Assembly (NCBI GenBank): GCA_964362925.1 | Contig: CAYIGA010000022.1 | Span: forward strand, 1 to 9,395 | Direction of reading: 5' to 3' | Length of the DNA: 9,395 nt | Origin: JANLIQ01 sp964362925 | GTDB lineage: Bacteria; Patescibacteriota; UBA1384; 2-12-FULL-50-11 | Part shown: positions 1-6,460 of the stretch, piece by piece | Numbering within the stretch: position 1 is the first letter of the stretch | Layout of the letters: each line of letters opens with the position of its first letter | The notes under the pieces: model-generated | Told to the model about the DNA's origin: nothing | Seen by the model: the letters and a program-made list of their open reading frames with translations, nothing else | Databases searched by the model: none | Translations under genes and position numbers: made by a program

Positions 1-1250
1 ATATCGGAAATTTTATACCTGCGACTAAGTCGTGCGGTTTTACCGCCGACTATAGGGAAGCGGGCAATGAAAGCTGATATATCTTCCTTGGAGACCGGTT
101 TGTCATCAAGAATATCGGCAATAAATACGGCTAATTGTTGACAGTCTTTTTCTTTTAACCCCCTTGTCGTGATCGCCGGCGTTCCCAGGCGGATGCCGGA
201 GGGCTTAAACGGACCAGCCGGATCAAAAGGAATAGTGTTTTTGTTGACGACAATACCAAAACTCTCCAATTTTTCTTGCGCCTCCTCGCCGGTGATATTT
301 TTCAACCGCAAATCGAGTAGGAAGAGATGATTATCGGTACCGTCGGTTACGACCTTGAAGCTGCGATCTTTCAAGACGATTACCATCGCTTGGGCGTTCT
401 TAATAACTTGAAGGCAATATTTTTTGTATTCGGGGGTTTCCGCTTCGAAAAGCGCTTGGGTAATGGCACTGATCGTGTGGAGATGTGGCCCGCCTTGGAG
501 GCCGGGAAAGACGACTTTATCAATCCTGGCCGCCAACTCCTCGTTTTTACTGAAGATTAAGGCGCCGCGCGGACCGCGAAGCATTTTATGAGTGGTAGTG
601 GTAACAGCATCGGCGCTGCCAAATGGCGATGGGTGCAATCCAGTCGCGACCAGCCCGCTGATATGGGAAATATCGGCCAGCAAATAGGCGCCGACTTTTT
701 TGGCGATAGCGGCAAACGCAGCAAAATTGAGCGTCCGAGCGTAGGCGGTCGAGCCAGCAACAATAATCTTTGGTTTGTGTTCTTGGGCTAGTTTTTCTAG
801 CTTGTCAAAATTGATTTGATTGGTCTCTGGGTCAACGTTGTATTGAACGGACTTGAAAAGTTTGGCAGTCAAGCTGACTTTATGACCGTGAGTTAGATGC
901 CCACCGCCGCCCAAATTTAAGCCCATTATCGTCTGGCCCGGCTCGATTAGGCCGAGATATGCGGCCAGATTAGCCGGGGAGCCAGAATAGGGCTGAACGT
1001 TGACGAAGTATTCGGTCTGGAAAGCCTTTTGGGCTTGCTTTTGGCACAAAAGCTCGAGTTCGTCGCAAAATTTGGTGCCGCCGTAATATCGTTTTCCAGG
1101 GTACCCTTCGGCGTATTTATTGGTAAAACAACTGGCTTGAGCTGTTTGAACGGCCGGTGAAACATAATTTTCGCTCGGAATCAGCGACAGCGTCGTCTGT
1201 TGGCGAGCAAATTCCCGCGAAATTAGCGCCGAAACTTTGGGATTTAACAT
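1..1250 (-). CDS. glyA: Serine hydroxymethyltransferase, 3' end cut by window edge
   Basis: PLP enzyme that converts serine plus tetrahydrofolate to glycine plus 5,10-methylene-tetrahydrofolate in the cytoplasm; methylene-THF feeds thymidylate synthesis. My translation from the ATG at 1250 gives an uninterrupted SHMT. It contains the N-terminal LIPSENYVSP stretch, the substrate-loop region KYAEGYPGKRYYGG, HLTHGHKVS, the aspartate region LLADISHISGLVA, and the PLP-lysine motif TTTTHKMLRGPRG with the Schiff-base Lys at about residue 222. The C-terminal FIARFPI motif lies about 20 codons before the left edge. About 416 codons are visible with no stop, so nearly the whole protein is here (E. coli GlyA is 417 aa), perhaps with a slightly longer tail. 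There is no Shine-Dalgarno sequence before the ATG, but a promoter ends 9 bases upstream, so the mRNA may be leaderless. The family assignment is very secure. Confidence 0.97.
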   Translation of the reverse strand, partial: MLNPKVSALISREFARQQTTLSLIPSENYVSPAVQTAQASCFTNKYAEGYPGKRYYGGTKFCDELELLCQKQAQKAFQTEYFVNVQPYSGSPANLAAYLGLIEPGQTIMGLNLGGGGHLTHGHKVSLTAKLFKSVQYNVDPETNQINFDKLEKLAQEHKPKIIVAGSTAYARTLNFAAFAAIAKKVGAYLLADISHISGLVATGLHPSPFGSADAVTTTTHKMLRGPRGALIFSKNEELAARIDKVVFPGLQGGPHLHTISAITQALFEAETPEYKKYCLQVIKNAQAMVIVLKDRSFKVVTDGTDNHLFLLDLRLKNITGEEAQEKLESFGIVVNKNTIPFDPAGPFKPSGIRLGTPAITTRGLKEKDCQQLAVFIADILDDKPVSKEDISAFIARFPIVGGKTARLSRRYKISD

Positions 1251-1259
1251 TCTATCTGG

Positions 1260-1287
1260 ATTCTAGCAGAATCTAACCTGTTGTGAA
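1260..1287 (-). promoter_or_regulatory. Predicted sigma70-type promoter for glyA
   Basis: Read on the minus strand: TTCACA (1287-1282), a 16-base spacer, then TAGAAT (1265-1260) preceded by TGC, an extended -10. Only 9 bases separate the -10 box from the glyA ATG, so transcription would start within a few bases of the start codon. This agrees with the absence of a ribosome-binding site. Predicted by eye from consensus only. Confidence 0.55.
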
Positions 1288-1312
1288 CCTAACTAAGTTG
1301 TCGGTGGGTAAG

Positions 1313-1444
1313 CTACCGAACGAAAAAATACCAATAGGCCGCGGCACCGATGGTTAAAATTAATAAGGTATGCCAGAGTTTTTTGATAAAAATCAGCGCC
1401 AAAATCACCACCGCGCCCAGAATTAAGTAATATTTACTATCCAT
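1313..1444 (-). CDS. Small hydrophobic membrane protein, 43 aa
   Basis: An ATG at 1444 opens a 43-codon frame ending in TAG at 1313-1315. The product starts MDSKYYLILGAVVILALIFI, then has a short basic turn (KKLWH) and a second hydrophobic run (TLLILTIGAAAYWYFFV). It therefore looks like a two-helix hairpin or one bent helix in the membrane, with few polar residues outside. I recognise no family. The coherent hydrophobic pattern, the basic loop and the fit in the gap between glyA and the divergent kinase-like gene argue that it is real, as does a possible promoter upstream. The ribosome-binding site is weak (AGAG about 4 bases before the ATG). It could be co-transcribed with glyA, which starts 62 bases downstream and also has its own promoter. 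Function unknown. Confidence 0.6.
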   Translation of the reverse strand: MDSKYYLILGAVVILALIFIKKLWHTLLILTIGAAAYWYFFVR

Positions 1445-1477
1445 TGACTCTAAATTAACACAAAAATTGACATCTTA

Positions 1478-1505
1478 ATTCTAGTTGATTAGGCATGATT
1501 GATAA
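1478..1505 (-). promoter_or_regulatory. Possible promoter for the 43-aa membrane protein
   Basis: On the minus strand: TTATCA (1505-1500), a 16-base spacer and TAGAAT (1483-1478). The -10 hexamer is the same as those I see before glyA and the lipoprotein gene. It would place the transcription start about 27 bases before the ATG at 1444. On the opposite strand a TTGACA at 1467-1472 points toward the kinase-like gene, but I could not find a convincing -10 for it. Confidence 0.35.
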
Positions 1506-1520
1506 TGTTAAGGTGCTGAC

Positions 1521-2066
1521 ATGAGTTGTCTTATGGCGGTCGTCGGTTTGCCGGGGGCGGGAAAATCGGAAGTGGTGGCGGAATTTGTCGCCGCCGGTTT
1601 TACGAAAGTATATTTTGGTGGCTTAACCTTGGAAAAAATAAACGAAGCCGGGCTAGAAATTAACGAAGCCAACGAACGACTAATACGAGAAAAACTTCGA
1701 GCTGATCACGGCATGGCGGCCTATGCCAAGCTAAACCTACCGAAAATCGAATCCGGTCTAAAATTGGCCAACGTCGTTATCGACGGCCTTTACAGTTGGG
1801 AAGAGTATCTGGTTTTAAGAGAAAAATTTCCGTCCATGACAGTGGTGGCTGTTTACGGACCGCCTCGTCTACGCTACCAACGGCTAGCCGATCGGCCAGT
1901 TCGTCCGCTGACGTCCAAAGAATGTCAAGGCCGTGATTATTCGCAGATTGAAAATCTCCATCAAGCCGGGCCGATCGCCATGGCCGAACAGACCGTCGCC
2001 AATATTGGGACTCTGGCTGATTTGAAAAAAACCGTTAGGGAATTAATCAATGCCCAAGAAAGTTAA
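1521..2066 (+). CDS. P-loop nucleotide kinase-like ATPase (UPF0200 / dephospho-CoA kinase-like)
   Basis: This 181-residue soluble protein has a Walker A loop, GLPGAGKS, at residues 9-16. The middle contains VVIDGLYSWEEY (about residues 85-96), a segment I associate with archaeal UPF0200 and dephospho-CoA kinase-like proteins. It also has an arginine-rich LID-like region (RLRYQRLADRPVRP, about 116-129). It ends with NIGTLADLKKTVRELI, the 'N-x-G-s-x-x-x-L' tail common in nucleoside monophosphate kinase folds. The substrate cannot be read from the sequence. The gene overlaps the dCMP deaminase start by 17 bases, so the two are probably translationally coupled. A (deoxy)nucleotide kinase role is thus plausible but inferred. 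The start at 1521 is supported by AAGGTG at 1510-1515, five bases upstream. Family placement is moderately sure, function is not. Confidence 0.85.
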   Translation: MSCLMAVVGLPGAGKSEVVAEFVAAGFTKVYFGGLTLEKINEAGLEINEANERLIREKLRADHGMAAYAKLNLPKIESGLKLANVVIDGLYSWEEYLVLREKFPSMTVVAVYGPPRLRYQRLADRPVRPLTSKECQGRDYSQIENLHQAGPIAMAEQTVANIGTLADLKKTVRELINAQES

Positions 2067-2505
2067 AATCAAGGACAAGCGAGTCGGCTGGGACGAATAT
2101 TTTATGAATATAGCTCAAGAGGTGGCGACGAGGGCGACCTGTGATCGGAAGCACGTCGGAGCGCTTATTGTCAGAGATAGGGTGATTCTGTCAACAGGTT
2201 ATAACGGCTCAATTCGGGGATTGCCGCACTGCGACGAAGTGGGGCATGAGATGGAAGATGGCCACTGCGTCCGGACCGTTCATGCCGAAATGAACGCGAT
2301 AGTCCAAGCGGCCAAAAACGGTGTCGCCATTGATGGAGCGACCATTTATACCACCGCCAGTCCCTGTTGGATTTGTTTCAAACTAGTTGCCAACGCTGGT
2401 ATTAAAATGATTGTTTATGGCGAGCATTACCGCGAACAGCGGATTTTTGAAGTCTCCAAGAAACTGGGGATTTCGCTCATTGATCTTTCGACCAGCGAGG
2501 ATTGA
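2050..2505 (+). CDS. Deoxycytidylate (dCMP) deaminase, ComEB-type
   Basis: Cytoplasmic zinc enzyme that deaminates dCMP to dUMP, the substrate of thymidylate synthase. The 151-residue protein carries the full cytidine-deaminase signature. His78-Ala-Glu80 (HAEMNAI) supplies a zinc ligand and the catalytic glutamate, and Cys106 and Cys109 in SPCWIC complete the zinc site. The dCMP-specific segment is also present: GALIVRDRVILSTGYNGS followed by RGLPHCDEVGHEMEDGHC, rich in Cys and His and typical of dCMP rather than cytidine deaminases. Length matches the family. The ATG at 2050 lies inside the upstream kinase-like gene (17-base overlap), with AGGGA eight bases upstream. The stop is TGA. It ends 12 bases from the convergent flavoprotein gene, with no terminator between them. 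Recognition is very secure. Confidence 0.95.
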   Translation: MPKKVKIKDKRVGWDEYFMNIAQEVATRATCDRKHVGALIVRDRVILSTGYNGSIRGLPHCDEVGHEMEDGHCVRTVHAEMNAIVQAAKNGVAIDGATIYTTASPCWICFKLVANAGIKMIVYGEHYREQRIFEVSKKLGISLIDLSTSED

Positions 2506-2517
2506 CACATAAGACGA

Positions 2518-3192
2518 CTACTCGTAGCCGATAAAATCTTCATAAAAAATATTTTCTTCAGGCACGCCAGCTGACTGTAGGCTTTGGCGGAGATCAAATA
2601 CTAATTGGGGTGGTCCGGCGATTAAACAAACGCGTTCGCTAATATCAGGAATCAGGGCTAGCAGATCATTGCTTTTGAGCATTCCGATATGCTCGACGCC
2701 GCGAAAGTTTGGATTTTTTGCCGTCAACCCTGCTAGTTCGGCTCGAAAAGGGACTTTGTCTAAACTATTATTGGCCGAAAGGAGAACAACGCTCCGCCGA
2801 TCTTTCTCTTCAGCCAAGTATCGGCCGATCGACAACAACGGGGTGATGCCGATACCACCGGCCAAGAGCGTTATTGGCTGGTCATTGGCAGATAGAGTAA
2901 AGTGACCGTACGGCCCCTTAATTTCAATCTCTTGCTCTGGCTCCATTGCCAACAATGAGCGCTTAAAGGCGCTCGGCGAATCGCGCCAGGCTATCTCGAT
3001 AATTTCGGGTGTATTTGGTGAAGAAGCGATCGAAAATTCGCGACTGTCGCCCTGACTGTCGGTGTAGGCAGGATCAACTAACGAGCAAAGGAGATATTGG
3101 CCGGCGCTAAAATTAAGTTTTTCCGCTGGTTGCCAAAGGGCACTATAAGTTCCAGTCGCAATTTGGCCTCGTCGGATAAGTTTAGCCCGCAT
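2518..3192 (-). CDS. FAD-dependent oxidoreductase, ferredoxin-NADP+ reductase family
   Basis: This 224-residue protein has the two-domain FNR layout. An N-terminal FAD-binding barrel carries REFSIAS (residues 51-57, the RxYS-type flavin motif) and GPYGHF (93-98). A C-terminal NAD(P)-binding domain carries AGGIGITP (111-118) and IAGPPQLV (191-198), ending in YEDFIGYE. There is no [2Fe-2S] ferredoxin domain and no PyrK-like cysteine cluster, so it must pass electrons to or from a separate partner. Its ATG shares one base with the stop codon of the thymidylate synthase fusion (TAATG), which implies translational coupling and a related job. Possible roles are flavin or folate reduction for dTMP synthesis, or a generic NAD(P)H-ferredoxin/flavodoxin reductase. 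The family is secure; the partner is inference. Operon end: the stop TAG is 12 bases from the convergent deaminase gene. Confidence 0.9.
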   Translation of the reverse strand: MRAKLIRRGQIATGTYSALWQPAEKLNFSAGQYLLCSLVDPAYTDSQGDSREFSIASSPNTPEIIEIAWRDSPSAFKRSLLAMEPEQEIEIKGPYGHFTLSANDQPITLLAGGIGITPLLSIGRYLAEEKDRRSVVLLSANNSLDKVPFRAELAGLTAKNPNFRGVEHIGMLKSNDLLALIPDISERVCLIAGPPQLVFDLRQSLQSAGVPEENIFYEDFIGYE

Positions 3193-4718
3193 TACTTCTT
3201 AATGTTTAGCGACAGCGGTCGGTCCTGGATATATTCGAACTCGTTCTTTAGGGCTAGTTCGGCCTTGGCCAGTTCCGAGCCGATATCAAGGTAGTGTTCG
3301 GGTCGGCTTAGCAGGTCAAGCTGGCCAAGTTTTCGACCAATTTCTTTGGCGGTCGTTCCATCAAGTTTGAAGAGCTCCTCGCCCTGGGGACCCTGTAAAT
3401 TAACGACGATCTGATTACTTTCCAACCTTATCAACAAATTGCCGCGTCGATCGGCTTCGTCAATCGGATTGAAAACGGTTGCCGGTGGATGTTCCCAAAC
3501 TGTACACTTAACTAATTTAGAAGCATTATCCCAATCCTGCTCGTAGATGTGAGCCGATTGGGAGGTGATTTGGAGATAGCCGGGTTCTAAATCATCAAGA
3601 GCCGAAACGATTTCTTGCTGGATTGTCCGCAGGCCAAAAGCGTTGGGGATAGCGGCCTTAAACATATCGTGCGAGCGAACAGTCGCTAACAAATGGAGCT
3701 GGCCGTTCGATTGAATGGCTTGGATTTGGGTAATGCAAGGCGGTTCCTTGGAATCTTTGTCGATCGAAGGGATCATTGTTGTCGCCACCGCCCGTCGGCT
3801 ATCAACTGAAGAGCGGAGCTGTTTAATTAAGACTTCCTGAATCTGATCAAATGTTGAGTCACCATCAGGGTAACGGCGAAAGCGATTGCCGTAAGTGTAA
3901 CTGACGCCCTCCGGTGGTTCTGGTGAGAGAAAGACCTCGTGGTACTGACTAATTGCCTTATCGGTCGCCCCAGTCACTTCAGCCAGTTCATCTGGCCAAT
4001 CCTTGGAGAGCTCCAAATCGGCCTTACTTGAATTCTCTTCTTTTGAGACCCAAGTCAGACCGATCAGCTCCCGTTGTTTATAGCCGTACTGGGTTCCTTT
4101 AATTGTGCCGTAGCGCATTATCCGTTCAATGGCTTTTTGCCAGCTGGCAACGATTCCGCTCCCCCTGACGAGCCAACCAACTTCTTCGGAGGGGAAGGTC
4201 GCCGTCTCATCGAGTTTAGCTTCGGGAAACTCAATCGCTTCCATATACGTTCCCTTGTCAGTCTTGAGCTTGACAACATTAGCCCTGACCGTTTCAAAAT
4301 CATCTTTGCTCCAATCGTGAAGCTCGACATTGGTTCTAATTTTTTCAATTACCGCTCGGTCAATCTGATCATCAATTTTGAAAGTTGTTTGGCTTATTGC
4401 CCCCGTATCATCAAGACCGTTTTGCCAAAGAAGTTTGAGAATCTTCCAACCGACTTGACCAAACTCGGTGTTTGACAGTGGGCCGTTGGCCCATAAAACC
4501 AAATGGCAAATTGTTGGATTCAAGGCCAAATTGCGCAGGATAATATTAACGCCCTGCCTGGAATAAAGCGTTCCAAGAATGGCGATGACGATTTTCTCGT
4601 TACTAAGCCGCTTGAAGACCAGTTCCGGCTCGTTCCAGGCCGTACAAAAACCGATCGCCAAACCATCTCCCGGAATGACCCGATATTTCTCCGGTTGGTG
4701 TAATTTCAGTCGAGCCAT
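3192..4718 (-). CDS. thyA: Thymidylate synthase fused to MtrA-like N-domain and DUF4346-like C-domain
   Basis: A 508-residue protein of at least three parts. Residues about 40-150 (VIAILGTLYSRQGVNIILRN, then LNPTICHLVLWANGP) resemble the MtrA family (tetrahydromethanopterin S-methyltransferase subunit A). Residues about 185-405 are a ThyA-type synthase converting dUMP plus methylene-THF to dTMP. Visible there are the phosphate loop YGNRFRR (Arg281), DSRRAV (Arg308/309), the nucleophile Cys328 in EPPCITQIQ, RSHD (348-351), Asn359, and AHIY with His390 and Tyr392, matching the E. coli dUMP-contact set. The histidine that usually follows the catalytic Cys is Ile329. Residues about 420-500 (GNLLIRL...SELAKAELAL...EYIQD) look like DUF4346. 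E. coli ThyA is 264 aa, so nearly half of this protein is extra. Lies 24 bases after tmk and overlaps the flavoprotein by one base. The synthase call is secure; the flanking-domain calls are from memory of family patterns. Confidence 0.88.
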   Translation of the reverse strand: MARLKLHQPEKYRVIPGDGLAIGFCTAWNEPELVFKRLSNEKIVIAILGTLYSRQGVNIILRNLALNPTICHLVLWANGPLSNTEFGQVGWKILKLLWQNGLDDTGAISQTTFKIDDQIDRAVIEKIRTNVELHDWSKDDFETVRANVVKLKTDKGTYMEAIEFPEAKLDETATFPSEEVGWLVRGSGIVASWQKAIERIMRYGTIKGTQYGYKQRELIGLTWVSKEENSSKADLELSKDWPDELAEVTGATDKAISQYHEVFLSPEPPEGVSYTYGNRFRRYPDGDSTFDQIQEVLIKQLRSSVDSRRAVATTMIPSIDKDSKEPPCITQIQAIQSNGQLHLLATVRSHDMFKAAIPNAFGLRTIQQEIVSALDDLEPGYLQITSQSAHIYEQDWDNASKLVKCTVWEHPPATVFNPIDEADRRGNLLIRLESNQIVVNLQGPQGEELFKLDGTTAKEIGRKLGQLDLLSRPEHYLDIGSELAKAELALKNEFEYIQDRPLSLNIKK

Positions 4719-4742
4719 GTGACAAAGTTATCAGACAATCCT

Positions 4743-5495
4743 CTAATTGCCTAGTAATCGATGTCTAATGACTTGATAAACCCTCTCGGCGACTTCTGTT
4801 GGGGTTAATTCTCGACCGTTGTCGAGGCAGTCGACATTTTGCCAACCGAACTGCTTTGTCAAAGCCTTGTATTGGGCGGCAACTTTGGCCATATAAACCA
4901 AATCCTGTTCGTGGAGATCGTGTTTCGAGAACTGGCCAATTTGGCCACCGCCTTTTTTTAGGTGATTAAGTTGGCGTAAATCTGTTCTTTTCTTGCGGAC
5001 AGTCTCACTTAGGGAAAGAATAATGACCAAATCAGGCTTGGGTAGGTTGAAATAGCCGTGCTCCAGTTGAATTAGCCGGCCCACAAACAACCTTTTTTCT
5101 TTCTGGTTGGCAATTTTTGCTCCTTGAAAAGCCATATTGGAGCTAATGTAGCGATCGAGAATAAACCAACCACCGCTGTCAAGTTTGGCTTTCATCACCT
5201 TTGTGTAAGTTCGGTAGCGATCGGCGGCGTACGGCAGAGAAGCGCAGTACGGATCTTGGCGAATCTCGCTCGGTACTCGCCGTTCTTCGCTTGCTTGATC
5301 ACCATCAAGGTAAGAGCGCACCTGTTTGCCGTAGAAATCGGCGTAGTTAGGAAAACCCTCACTTAAAAATTTAGTTGGGCCGAGCGGTTTTCTCCTCCGA
5401 CAGAGTTCAAGGACCAATTTAATCGTCGTCGACTTGCCGGTGCCGTCGGGTCCGTCAATGACAATTATCCCGCCTTGGCGCTTCAACTTTGACAT
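4743..5495 (-). CDS. tmk: Thymidylate kinase (dTMP kinase)
   Basis: Cytoplasmic P-loop kinase that phosphorylates dTMP to dTDP with ATP, the step after the synthase encoded next in the operon. Landmarks in the 250-residue product are IVIDGPDGTGKST (Walker A, GPDGTGKS at 15-22), the FP-x-YADFYGK segment (about 48-57), YAADRYRTY (about 89-97) and the DRY motif in FILDRYISSNMAFQG (Asp114-Arg115-Tyr116). The C-terminal VAERVYQVI helix is typical. It is longer than the roughly 205-215 aa usual for bacterial Tmk; the extra length lies mainly around the lid region (LRQLNHLKKGGGQIGQFSKH) and the tail. The ATG at 5495 is within mutM (13-base overlap) and has no clear Shine-Dalgarno sequence, so it probably depends on coupling to mutM translation. 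Secure assignment. Confidence 0.94.
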   Translation of the reverse strand: MSKLKRQGGIIVIDGPDGTGKSTTIKLVLELCRRRKPLGPTKFLSEGFPNYADFYGKQVRSYLDGDQASEERRVPSEIRQDPYCASLPYAADRYRTYTKVMKAKLDSGGWFILDRYISSNMAFQGAKIANQKEKRLFVGRLIQLEHGYFNLPKPDLVIILSLSETVRKKRTDLRQLNHLKKGGGQIGQFSKHDLHEQDLVYMAKVAAQYKALTKQFGWQNVDCLDNGRELTPTEVAERVYQVIRHRLLGN

Positions 5496-6328
5496 TTTGG
5501 GCAGAAATGGGTTGAGCGGCCGGCGATTTTGCTTCGTTCGATCGGCTGGCCACAGACTTTACAGGGCTGACCTTCGAGCTTGTAGACAAGAGCCACTTGG
5601 AGGTAAGTGCCGAGCGAGCCGTCGGCTTGGCGATAGTCCCGACTACTGGAGCCGCCGTGCCGGAGCGCTAGGTTGAGGATTTTGGGGATGGAGGCAAAAA
5701 GTTTTTTGGCTTCGATGTCGGTCAGCTCGTTTGACTTTCGTTTGGGGTTAATTTGGGCGCAAAAAAGCGATTCATCGGCGTAGATATTGCCGATGCCGGC
5801 GATAAAAGTTTGGTCGAGCAGGGCTTGCTTGATCGTAATCCGCCGCTTAGCTAGTCCAGCTTGGAAATATTTGAGGGTAAATTCTGGCCAAGTGTATTCC
5901 GGGCCAAGATGACTGATTTCACCTTTAAGCTCGGATAGCGTTTCAACGATTTTCATCCAGCCGAATTTTCGAAGGTCGTTGAAAAAGAGGATTCCGTTGT
6001 CAAAAGTAATAATAACATGGCTGTGCTGGTGAGGCAGATTCTCTCCGTAAGCTTTGTCTGGATGGCCACCGATGACTAACTGACCGCGATCGGGTTGAAA
6101 GATTAGCTGGCCGGTCATTTTCAAATGGGTCAATAGATAACAATCCGCTAGTTTCCAAATTAATATTTTGGCTCGGCGCCCCATTTCGACCACTTTTTGG
6201 CCGATTAAAGCCTTTGAGTCACCAATTAACAGTTTCGGTTGGCGAACAGTAACGGCGGTAATTTGATGGCCAACTAATTTCTCGGCCAACCCCCGACGAA
6301 TTGTTTCCACTTCTGGTAACTCTGGCAT
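5483..6328 (-). CDS. mutM: Formamidopyrimidine-DNA glycosylase (Fpg/MutM)
   Basis: Bifunctional base-excision repair enzyme that removes 8-oxoguanine and formamidopyrimidines and nicks the abasic site. I start it at 6328, not at the longer in-frame ATG at 6403. The enzyme must expose Pro2 for its Schiff-base chemistry, and MPELPEVETIRRG begins exactly at 6328, with CTTGGAG 12 bases upstream. Seen in the 281 residues: Pro2, Glu3, the beta-hairpin lysine in RRAKIL (Lys54), HLKMTGQL, NDLRKFG, the helix-two-turn-helix region ending IAGIGNIYADESLF, and a C-terminal zinc finger with Cys256, Cys259, Cys276 and Cys279 plus the Arg in AGRSTHFC. All catalytic elements are intact. It is first in the operon mutM-tmk-synthase-flavoprotein; its TGA stop overlaps tmk by 13 bases. 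Placing 8-oxoG repair with dTTP supply is functionally sensible but may be coincidental. Confidence 0.97.
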   Translation of the reverse strand: MPELPEVETIRRGLAEKLVGHQITAVTVRQPKLLIGDSKALIGQKVVEMGRRAKILIWKLADCYLLTHLKMTGQLIFQPDRGQLVIGGHPDKAYGENLPHQHSHVIITFDNGILFFNDLRKFGWMKIVETLSELKGEISHLGPEYTWPEFTLKYFQAGLAKRRITIKQALLDQTFIAGIGNIYADESLFCAQINPKRKSNELTDIEAKKLFASIPKILNLALRHGGSSSRDYRQADGSLGTYLQVALVYKLEGQPCKVCGQPIERSKIAGRSTHFCPKCQS

Positions 6329-6350
6329 TAATCGCTGATGCTCCAAGTAA

Positions 6351-6375
6351 AAAGTCTGAAGGCTAAAGTCTGAAG
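6351..6375. repeat. 11-bp direct repeat, 3-bp spacer, in mutM leader
   Basis: AAAGTCTGAAG occurs at 6351-6361 and again at 6365-6375, a period of 14 bases, between the divergent mutM and 6461-7471 genes. With the mutM promoter I predict, the repeats sit in the mutM 5' leader just downstream of its transcription start. This fits either a roadblock operator or a simple tandem duplication. No function is known. Confidence 0.6.
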
Positions 6376-6389
6376 TAAGGAGCTTTCCA

Positions 6390-6417
6390 TTTATATATCT
6401 CAAATGGATTGTGGCAA
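6390..6417 (-). promoter_or_regulatory. Predicted promoter of the mutM-tmk-thyA-FNR operon
   Basis: Minus strand: TTGCCA (6417-6412), a 16-base spacer, TATAAA (6395-6390). Each hexamer matches the sigma70 consensus at five of six positions. The start would fall near 6383, giving mutM a leader of about 55 bases that contains the 11-bp direct repeat. The -35 box covers positions just after the alternative ATG at 6404 of the divergent gene, one reason I prefer the downstream start for that gene. Confidence 0.55.
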
Positions 6418-6460
6418 AAAAAATATCAAACGAAAAGAATTAGTTGTTGAGCTTGGGGCA

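Noticed and set aside
4074..4475. 133-codon plus-strand frame
   Set aside because: Antisense shadow of the thymidylate synthase fusion, whose minus-strand frame is continuous for 508 codons with family motifs.
6329..6403. Longer start for mutM adding 25 residues
   Set aside because: The catalytic N-terminus must be Pro2 right after the initiator Met. The extension would destroy activity and overlaps the predicted promoter and direct repeat.
6404..6460. Upstream ATG of the anchored protein
   Set aside because: It lies in the mutM promoter region, has no ribosome site, and adds a basic stretch unlike the family-like start that follows; kept as a possibility only.
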